DNA of 18,806 nt, from contig JBFMGD010000049.1 of NCBI GenBank assembly GCA_040751775.1, forward strand, positions 1 to 18,806. The letters are read 5' to 3'. The notes below the pieces were generated by a model. That model worked only from the letters and a program-made list of their open reading frames with translations, did not search any database and was not told the origin of the DNA. Below, in pieces: positions 13,675 to 18,806 of the stretch. Both the position numbers and the translations under genes were made by a program. Origin of the DNA: JBFMGD01 sp040751775 (lineage in GTDB: Bacteria > Bacillota > Dethiobacteria > DTU022). Within the stretch, counting starts at the first letter, position 1. Each line of letters opens with the position of its first letter.

Positions 13675-14895
13675 CTAGCGCTTGATTAAAGTGGCCAGGC
13701 CCTGGCCGCCCCCGATACAGATCGCGGCTATCCCGTAGGTGCCCTTTTCCGCGGCCAGGATCCGGGCCAGCGTGCCCACCAACCTGGCTCCGGTCATGCC
13801 GAGGGGGTGTCCCAGGGCGATGGCGCCTCCCTTCACATTCACTTTTTCCGGGTCCAGCCCCATCTCTTTGATGTTCCAGAGGGGAACCACTGCGAAGGCT
13901 TCATTAATCTCCCAAAAATCAATATCTTCCACCGTGAGCCCGGCCCGGCCCAAGGCCATCCGGCTTGCCGGGAGAGGTCCTTTGCCCATCAGCAGGGGGT
14001 CCACACCGCCCCATCCCAGGGAGACGATAGAGGCCAGGGGCTCAATTCCGGCGATCCCGGCTTTCTCCTCAGACATTAACAGGAGCATGGCAGCCCCTGA
14101 ATTAAGCGGCGAAGAGTTACCGGCGGTAATCAAGCCGTCTTCCCTGAAAGCCGGCGGCAGGGAAGCGATTTTTTCATAAGTCGTGTCAGGCCTGACGCTC
14201 TGGTCACGGTCGATTACCATGCTCACATCGTCTTCACCCATAACGGTGAAAGGAAGAATTTCCGGGCTGAAAAAACCTTCCTCCAGCGCCCGGGCCGCCC
14301 GCAAATGGCTTCTTTCCGACCAGCGGTCCAACTCCTCCCTGGTGAACCCGCCTTCCGCCGCCAGCAGTTCGGCTGTATCGCCCATGGATGGGAGCAGGTG
14401 GCGCCCCGTTTGGGGATCATACATCTCGGCAGCGGTTTTGCCGATCTTCCCGGGGTCGAACCTGTTCTTGCCAAGCAGCTTCGAATTGGGCCTCGTGCCG
14501 TGGCGCATAGGCACATGGGTCATATGCTCCAGGCCGCCGGCCAGGACCAGATCGCTGTAGCCGAGGCTTATTTCCATCGCCCCAAGGTGGACGGCGCTCA
14601 TGGAAGAGCCGCACTGGACATCCACGGCCATCGCGGGAGTGGTGTAAGGCAGGTCCGCCAGTAAACTGACCGCCCGGCCTCCATAAAGCCACTGCTCGCC
14701 GGTCTGATTGGCGCAGCCGATGATACAGCGATCCACCTCTTGCGGCTCGAGGTTGTGCCGCTTTAGAAGCTCCCGGGCCAGCGCGGCGGCGCATTCATCC
14801 ATCCGCGTCTTATTGAACAGGTCGGTTTCCGGCTTGGCCGGCCGGGCCCGGGATATGGCCGTACGCAAAAAACCGGCGATAATAACATTGCGCAA
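13675..14895 (-). CDS. acetyl-CoA acetyltransferase / 3-oxoacyl-CoA thiolase
   Basis: Thiolase that joins or splits acyl-CoA units, 406 residues with the start used here. The nucleophile is Cys95 in VQCGSSMSA, NEAFA is at 331-335, the catalytic His363 lies in GGAIALGHPLGMTGAR, and the second acid-base Cys393 is in ICIGGGQG. I chose the TTG at 14895 because GGGAG lies eight bases upstream. The GTG at 14910 gives five more residues but has no ribosome-binding site. Together with the dehydrogenase downstream it covers two steps of acetyl-CoA to 3-hydroxybutyryl-CoA (or the reverse). Its preferred chain length is not readable, and fatty-acid-type thiolases are equally possible. Palindromes upstream suggest control by a dimeric regulator. 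Confidence 0.92.
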   Translation of the reverse strand: MRNVIIAGFLRTAISRARPAKPETDLFNKTRMDECAAALARELLKRHNLEPQEVDRCIIGCANQTGEQWLYGGRAVSLLADLPYTTPAMAVDVQCGSSMSAVHLGAMEISLGYSDLVLAGGLEHMTHVPMRHGTRPNSKLLGKNRFDPGKIGKTAAEMYDPQTGRHLLPSMGDTAELLAAEGGFTREELDRWSERSHLRAARALEEGFFSPEILPFTVMGEDDVSMVIDRDQSVRPDTTYEKIASLPPAFREDGLITAGNSSPLNSGAAMLLLMSEEKAGIAGIEPLASIVSLGWGGVDPLLMGKGPLPASRMALGRAGLTVEDIDFWEINEAFAVVPLWNIKEMGLDPEKVNVKGGAIALGHPLGMTGARLVGTLARILAAEKGTYGIAAICIGGGQGLATLIKR

Positions 14896-14933
14896 TATGA
14901 TCACTCCCACTTAACTGATATAATCTATTCATT

Positions 14934-14984
14934 ACTGATCAGTGCTGTTACTGTTATGAAGATAACAATCCTTTCCGGATTGTT
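14934..14984. promoter_or_regulatory. two inverted repeats upstream of thiolase, candidate operators
   Basis: ACTGATCAGT (14934-14943) is a perfect ten-base palindrome. AACAATCC/GGATTGTT (14964-14971 and 14977-14984) is an eight-base perfect inverted repeat with a five-base centre. Neither is followed by a U-run on either strand. Both lie within 90 bases of the thiolase start, where a TetR- or GntR-type repressor would be expected to act; no such regulator gene is in the window. The remainder of the gap to 15136 holds no gene that I recognise. Confidence 0.45.
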
Positions 14985-15136
14985 CACCTTGTTTAACTAG
15001 GAGATGTTGTCGGCCAGGATTTTCTGATCCCGATCTTGAGCATACCGGAAGAGTCCCGGCCGGTGTAGTTTAGGAAATTTTGCAACGCGAAGTGATATTG
15101 ATCTTCTATTACCGGCACTTTTTTTTACGGCCATTT

Positions 15137-17122
15137 TCACTCGTATTCTTCAAGAAAAACCGGTTCGAAGCAGTCCTGGGGCAGCTCTTTTAAAAACAGG
15201 GAGGGGCCGCCGGAAACCGAGCCGTAGTTGCGATAATCTTCCCAGTAAGTGGAGAGGTAGAGGTAACGGCGCGCCCTGGTGGCGGCGACATAAAAAAGGC
15301 GCCTCTCTTCCGGCAGGTCTCTCTCATCGCCGCGGCGGCTCGGAAAATGCCCTTCATTCAAGCCGATTACAAAAACAGCATCCCACTCTTTACCCTTGGC
15401 GCTGTGGATGGTGGAAAGGGTAACAAATTCACCCTCCGGGCCGGCATCGGCGGCGTCCGCAAACAGTGATTCTTCAAGGGCGAGCGACTCTAAAAATTTG
15501 TTCAGCGACTCAAAGCGGTCGCCGTACATAGCCAGCCGCTCGATACCGCGCAGCCGTTCCTCGAACTGGTCCGGGTAGTTCTTCTTCAGTATTTGCTCAT
15601 AGTTCCCTTCGGAAACAGCGGCGATCAACCTGGCGACGCCGCTGTCTGACTGCAGCTGCAAGGTCTGCAGCGTGCGGCATAGCGCTTCCCAGCCGGCTTT
15701 GCCCCTGGCCGGCGCGACGCGGCCGGATAAGGCGGCATCCAGTGGGTTCCCGTGCAATTTCAACTCTGCCCAGAGCGTTTCGAAAGAGGCCGGGCCAAGG
15801 CCAGACTGCAGGGTGGCGACCCGGCGCCAGGCGCTCTCGTCGGCCGGGTTATAGAGGATTTTCAGGTAAGCGAGCACATCCTTGATATGCGCTTTCTGCA
15901 AAAAGCGCACCCCGCCAAAAGTGCGGTAGGGAAATCCCCGCCGCACTAACTCAAATTCAACCTCAGGCGAAAGATAACCGCTGCGATAGAGCACAGCGAT
16001 CTCGCCTAAGGGCACACCGTGTTCGCGGTTGAGTTCCCGGATGCGCTGGGCTACAAACGAGGCTTCGCGGGAGGCGTTGCGTGCCCCCACAATCCAGGGT
16101 TTTTCCCCAGCCGGGTTTTTGGAAAATAGCTGTTTGCGAAGCTGTTCATGATTGCAGTTAATCGAATGGTTGGCCAGCGCCACGATTTGCGGGGTGCTGC
16201 GGTAGTTCTGCTCCATGCGCACCACCAGGCAGTGCGGATATTTTTCCGGAAAAGATAAGATATTGCCGACATGGGCGAAACGAAAAGCGTAAATGGATTG
16301 AGCATCGTCGCCCACCACGCAAAGCGAACTGTAGCCGGCGAATTGGTCAACCAGGCGGGCCTGAATTACATTAGTGTCCTGGAACTCGTCCACCAAAACG
16401 TGTTCGAAGCGCTGCCGGTATTTTTCCCTGACAGCGGGATGCTGCTGAAACAGGTCCAGCCAACAGAGCAGCAGGTCGTCAAAATCGAGGGCATTGCTTT
16501 CTCTCTTTTTTTGCGCGTACATTTCGGCCAGGTTTTGCACCAGCTCCAGGTATTCCAGGCGGAAAGGGTAGCTTTCTGCGAGTACTTCTTTAACGGTCAA
16601 ATCAGAATTGCGAGCCTGGCTGATTACGCGGGCCAGCAACCCCCGCTTGAGTAAGAGAGAGCGCTCTTCCTCTCCCAGGGAGCGGGAAAGGGAATTTACC
16701 AGCTGCTTTAAGAGCTGCCGGTTGTCATCGTCGTCAAGGATCGTAAAGCTACTGTTCCGCTCCACCAGAAGAGCATGGCGGCGCAGGATCCGGGCGCCGA
16801 TACTGTGGAAAGTACCCGCCCAGAGTTCCTGCGGCCAGAAGCCGAGCAAGCTCTTCAGGCGGTCCTTCATCTCTTCGGCGGCCTTGTTGGTAAAGGTGAG
16901 CAGCAAAACCCGCTCCGGCGGGATACCGCTTTCGATCAGGTGCGCGGTGCGGTAGACCAGGGCCCTGGTTTTACCGGACCCCGGGCCGGCCAGGCCCAAA
17001 ATAACGGGTTCAACAGCGGTGGCAAACTGAAACTGGGCCGGATTCAGCTCCCGGCGCAGCCGCGCCAGCCATTTTTCCGCTCTTGGATCAGAATCTTGAT
17101 CGGAAATATGTTGTTTTCCCAT
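15137..17122 (-). CDS. UvrD/Rep-family (superfamily 1A) ATP-dependent DNA helicase
   Basis: ATP-driven 3'-5' DNA helicase of the PcrA/UvrD/Rep group, 661 residues. The motifs come in order: Q-motif LNPAQ (26-30), Walker A AGPGSGKT (45-52), motif Ia LTFTNKAAEEM, motif II VDEFQDTN (244-251), motif III GDDAQSIYAFR (271-281), QNYRST of motif IV, TIHSAKGKEWD of motif V and FYVAATRARRYLYL of motif VI. Compared with PcrA, motif III is altered (usually GDDDQSIYGWRGA) and the protein ends soon after motif VI, without the long C-terminal tail that carries the RNA-polymerase-binding module. It is therefore probably a paralogue rather than PcrA itself. The ATG at 17122 has GAGAGGT upstream; a TTG at 17137 overlaps that site. 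It stands alone, with a TATAAT at 17161-17156. Confidence 0.93.
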   Translation of the reverse strand: MGKQHISDQDSDPRAEKWLARLRRELNPAQFQFATAVEPVILGLAGPGSGKTRALVYRTAHLIESGIPPERVLLLTFTNKAAEEMKDRLKSLLGFWPQELWAGTFHSIGARILRRHALLVERNSSFTILDDDDNRQLLKQLVNSLSRSLGEEERSLLLKRGLLARVISQARNSDLTVKEVLAESYPFRLEYLELVQNLAEMYAQKKRESNALDFDDLLLCWLDLFQQHPAVREKYRQRFEHVLVDEFQDTNVIQARLVDQFAGYSSLCVVGDDAQSIYAFRFAHVGNILSFPEKYPHCLVVRMEQNYRSTPQIVALANHSINCNHEQLRKQLFSKNPAGEKPWIVGARNASREASFVAQRIRELNREHGVPLGEIAVLYRSGYLSPEVEFELVRRGFPYRTFGGVRFLQKAHIKDVLAYLKILYNPADESAWRRVATLQSGLGPASFETLWAELKLHGNPLDAALSGRVAPARGKAGWEALCRTLQTLQLQSDSGVARLIAAVSEGNYEQILKKNYPDQFEERLRGIERLAMYGDRFESLNKFLESLALEESLFADAADAGPEGEFVTLSTIHSAKGKEWDAVFVIGLNEGHFPSRRGDERDLPEERRLFYVAATRARRYLYLSTYWEDYRNYGSVSGGPSLFLKELPQDCFEPVFLEEYE

Positions 17123-17155
17123 CGCTTGACCTCTCAATACTTAGGCTCTTTATTT

Positions 17156-17161
17156 ATTATA
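17156..17161 (-). promoter_or_regulatory. -10 element upstream of the helicase
   Basis: TATAAT on the minus strand, 34 bases before the helicase ATG. No good -35 box stands 16-18 bases further up, so the promoter is only tentative. The stretch from 17162 to 17329 holds no gene, RNA or repeat that I recognise. Confidence 0.35.
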
Positions 17162-17329
17162 CATTCTTTTTACTGCTTAATTTTCCTTTAAAGCCGGTTG
17201 GATATTTAACCTCCAGCGTGGACAAGCCGGGTAAAACGTTGCGCTGAGAGGATTGTGCAGGCTGTGCCCAGAAAGCCGGGGCTGAAGGGGTAACTATTAT
17301 TTTCGGAAGAGGTACGGGCGTTCACGAGC

Positions 17330-17349
17330 AAAAAAAGCTGCTCGGCAGC
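17330..17349 (-). terminator. intrinsic terminator, downstream end of the rubredoxin transcript
   Basis: Read on the minus strand, GCTGC-CGA-GCAGC is followed at once by seven Ts (17336-17330). The stem is short but G+C-rich and the U-run is good. It lies about 110 bases beyond the rubredoxin stop codon and 208 bases before the helicase start, so it separates the two units. Confidence 0.7.
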
Positions 17350-17420
17350 CCGATTGTACAGGAGATTTGTTCATCTGCTGAAAAGAGTTGAATTCGCAAG
17401 GAGGGGTCTGAGTGCCCGGT

Positions 17421-17450
17421 CGGTGCCGTACTTGGTCCAGTACGGCACCG
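17421..17450. repeat. strong 11-bp hairpin just after the rubredoxin gene
   Basis: CGGTGCCGTAC (17421-17431) and GTACGGCACCG (17440-17450) form a perfect inverted repeat with an eight-base loop, nine bases beyond the rubredoxin stop. There is no U-run on either side. It would form a very stable mRNA 3'-end structure ahead of the terminator at 17330-17349. Confidence 0.7.
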
Positions 17451-17459
17451 GGGCTTTGC

Positions 17460-17618
17460 TTACACTTTGGTAAATTCTTCTTTGCCGACACCGCAGACCG
17501 GGCAGACCCAATCCTCGGGCAGCTCATCGAAAGATGTCCCCGGGGCGATGCCTGCCGCCTCGTCACCTTCGTCCGGGTCGTATACATACCCGCAAACCTG
17601 GCACTCCCACTTATCCAT
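17460..17618 (-). CDS. rubredoxin
   Basis: Small one-iron electron carrier, 52 residues, found by translating the minus strand directly. The iron ligands are two CxxC pairs: Cys6 and Cys9 in CQVCGY, and Cys39 and Cys42 in CPVCGV. The family landmarks YVYDP, GDEAAGI and the ELPEDWVCP stretch are all present, and the length is the usual one. The ATG at 17618 follows GAGGAGG. In anaerobes rubredoxin passes electrons to flavodiiron proteins, rubrerythrin or superoxide reductase in oxygen and peroxide defence. None of these partners is intact in the window, but a possible FprA remnant lies directly upstream. It has its own promoter, and a hairpin and terminator follow the gene. Confidence 0.96.
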   Translation of the reverse strand: MDKWECQVCGYVYDPDEGDEAAGIAPGTSFDELPEDWVCPVCGVGKEEFTKV

Positions 17619-17647
17619 ACAGTTCGCCTCCTCAAAAATTTACTCTT

Positions 17648-17707
17648 TCACTTTTTAAGCCAGGGCCTGGCCCAGTAGATCCCTTCTTTTAAGGTTACCG
17701 GGTCCAT
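17648..17707 (-). pseudogene. 19-codon ORF resembling the N-terminus of flavodiiron protein FprA (tentative remnant)
   Basis: The ATG at 17707 opens a 19-residue reading frame that begins MDPVTLKEGIYW and ends after WLKK at a TGA (17650-17648), 29 bases before the rubredoxin ATG. FprA-type flavodiiron proteins begin with a similar short strand ending GIYWVG, then about 380 further residues. The match is only some seven residues long and could be chance. Two facts favour a remnant: it is in the same orientation and directly before rubredoxin, where fprA often sits, and it lies inside the rubredoxin transcript. It could also be a small leader ORF. Confidence 0.25.
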
Positions 17708-17818
17708 GGATCAACATCCTGTCTAACATAATATTCAACAGTTCACTCCAGCCGTATCCATATACACACCGCCCGCTGCCGGCGGCAACCAGGTTATTCA
17801 TAGACTATTTCGGCAGTA

Positions 17819-17847
17819 ATTATATCATAACTGCTTCTTTATGGAAA
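17819..17847 (-). promoter_or_regulatory. promoter of the rubredoxin transcript
   Basis: On the minus strand TTTCCA (17847-17842) and a perfect TATAAT (17824-17819) stand 17 bases apart. The RNA would start near 17812, leaving an unusually long leader of about 195 bases before rubredoxin. Between 17707 and 17812 I see only a GCCGGCGGC-type palindrome. From 17848 to 17982 there is no gene; it is the upstream region of the DUF3786-like gene. Confidence 0.5.
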
Positions 17848-17982
17848 TATAGCCTGTTAGCGAACAATCATGCCGCTAATGCACTAGAGAACAATGTTTA
17901 TGCTTCACCCGGAACCTCGAAGGATATTTAACGCCGTCTAGAGAAAGTACCAGGTATGTAGAATAGGAGGCTAACCGGACCG

Positions 17983-18627
17983 ATGAAAGATAATTACAGC
18001 GTTGTTCTGGAAGAGTCGCGGCGTGAATTCGCTCAAAAAAATACCATGGAGATGGCCCGCGCCAGTGGAGCCGCGTTTTCGATTTACCCGCCCCTGTCCT
18101 GGCGTGAGTTTCTGATCCCGTACCTGGGACGCGCTTACCAGGTAATCTGGCCAACCGGCGAGGTGTTGCTTTACCCAACCAAGACGGAGGCTTCCACCTC
18201 CACCGCGTTGATCTTGATCCATTATTTAATCAAAGCAAGCGGGAAACCAGCCGCGGGAAACTGGCTTCCTTTCAGTCAGTTGTGGGGCGGAAACAGCTAC
18301 AATACGGCTTTTAAAAAACGCGCCCTTGATCCCCTCGCTGACTATTTTGGCGGGAAAGAAGCTCTATTCAATGATATTCTGCTGAACCGGCTGCGCGCCC
18401 GGCAGGGCAAAGAACAGCGCGCCTTCTTAATTATGGCCCTACCGCGGTTGCCGCTGATGATCCGGCTCGACCCGGGAGATAAAGAAGTGCCTTCCCGCGC
18501 TGCCATCCTCTTTGACGCGGTAGCCAACGAATACCTGGCCACCGAAGATCTGGCGGCGGTAGGAGAGAACCTGGCCGCCCGCCTGTTGCACTGGGGACGA
18601 GAGCAAGAAAAACACGGCCTATTGTAA
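17983..18627 (+). CDS. DUF3786-like protein of unknown function
   Basis: A soluble 214-residue protein with no signal peptide or membrane segment. I recognise it by general pattern as DUF3786-like, a family found in strict anaerobes such as clostridia and some Deltaproteobacteria. The features behind this are an N-terminal IYPPLSWREFLIPYLG region, a WPTGEVLLY strand (56-64), a central GGNSYNTAFKKR, and the C-terminal ILFDAVANEYLATEDLAAVG segment. In other genomes this domain is sometimes attached to iron-sulfur modules or lies near corrinoid or electron-transfer genes, but no activity is established. No cysteine motifs occur here. AGGAGG lies 12 bases before the ATG, slightly far. It is the first plus-strand gene after the rubredoxin unit, transcribed divergently from it. 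Confidence 0.65.
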   Translation: MKDNYSVVLEESRREFAQKNTMEMARASGAAFSIYPPLSWREFLIPYLGRAYQVIWPTGEVLLYPTKTEASTSTALILIHYLIKASGKPAAGNWLPFSQLWGGNSYNTAFKKRALDPLADYFGGKEALFNDILLNRLRARQGKEQRAFLIMALPRLPLMIRLDPGDKEVPSRAAILFDAVANEYLATEDLAAVGENLAARLLHWGREQEKHGLL

Positions 18628-18751
18628 AGCGGTAAGGCCTATTCTCATCACTTCGCAACATATTGAGATTATACCCCGGGAACCTACACTTTTATCAAAC
18701 ATGCCACATATAATTTAATATGTAAAATATGAAATAGTGGCGGTGTTTATC

Positions 18752-18806
18752 GTGCTTGGCAGAAAACAAGAAAAAACCACGGCTAGACCTGTGCTAATCG
18801 GGGTTT
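18752..18806 (+). CDS. start of an unidentified gene (cut by window edge)
   Basis: An open frame of 18 codons runs off the window, beginning with GTG at 18752 preceded by GGCGGTG. In-frame GTG codons at 18737 and 18743 are alternatives. The visible part is basic (LGRKQEKTTARP) and then turns hydrophobic (VLIGV), as at the N-terminus of a membrane-anchored protein. TATAAT at 18709-18714 may be its -10 box. Too little is present to name it. Confidence 0.35.
   Translation, partial: MLGRKQEKTTARPVLIGV

Noticed and set aside
17412..17678. Plus-strand frame of 88 codons starting GTG after AGGAGGGG
   Set aside because: The ribosome-binding site looks tempting, but the frame runs antisense through the rubredoxin gene and its hairpin, and the protein has no sensible motif.
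1..18806. CRISPR array, tRNA, rRNA, insertion sequence, phage or defence genes
   Set aside because: I looked on both strands and saw no regularly spaced repeats, cloverleaf with conserved TTCRA loop, transposase or defence-type domains. The genes are mostly housekeeping, metabolism and transport.

Overview
The window looks like chromosomal DNA of a G+C-rich anaerobic clostridial Firmicute. The general style is that of the Peptococcaceae/Moorella group, but no species can be named from sequence alone. The evidence is the strong AGGAGG ribosome-binding sites with frequent GTG and TTG starts, the dprA-topA pair, a complete energy-coupling-factor (ECF) transporter, a citramalate synthase, a DUF3786-type protein, a rubredoxin, and a thiolase with a 3-hydroxyacyl-CoA dehydrogenase. 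There is no transposase, CRISPR array, rRNA or tRNA that I can see, and only the two ends cut genes.

Left half (1-9230), all on the minus strand and read from right to left: citramalate synthase (cimA), a short MetE-type zinc methyltransferase, three tandem M42 aminopeptidases, a radical-SAM aminomutase, dprA, and the start of topA. The aminomutase carries Lys332 and Asn369, the substrate-pocket residues that distinguish glutamate 2,3-aminomutase from lysine 2,3-aminomutase. The peptidases would release amino acids and the aminomutase would make beta-glutamate, a compatible solute; any link between the two is inference.

Centre (9190-12640): a divergent control region with a good promoter facing each way and a shared inverted repeat. 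It is followed by a plus-strand operon: structured leader RNA with an intrinsic terminator just before the first gene, ECF S component, a second terminator, ecfA1, ecfA2, ecfT. EcfA2 has lost the catalytic glutamate (now Asp) and the switch histidine (now Ser), so the ATPase pair appears to have one degenerate site. The leader does not match any riboswitch class I can recall. These are the least ordinary features of the window.

Right half (12658-18806): minus-strand 3-hydroxyacyl-CoA dehydrogenase (likely NADPH-type) and thiolase, whose upstream region holds two perfect inverted repeats. Then come a UvrD/Rep-family helicase and a 52-residue rubredoxin with its own promoter and terminator. Just upstream of the rubredoxin is a 19-codon ORF whose start resembles the N-terminus of flavodiiron protein FprA. 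On the plus strand are a DUF3786-like gene and the first codons of an unidentified gene. Four GGGACA...TGTCCC hairpins form a dispersed repeat family; three of them lie at or a few bases beyond stop codons.
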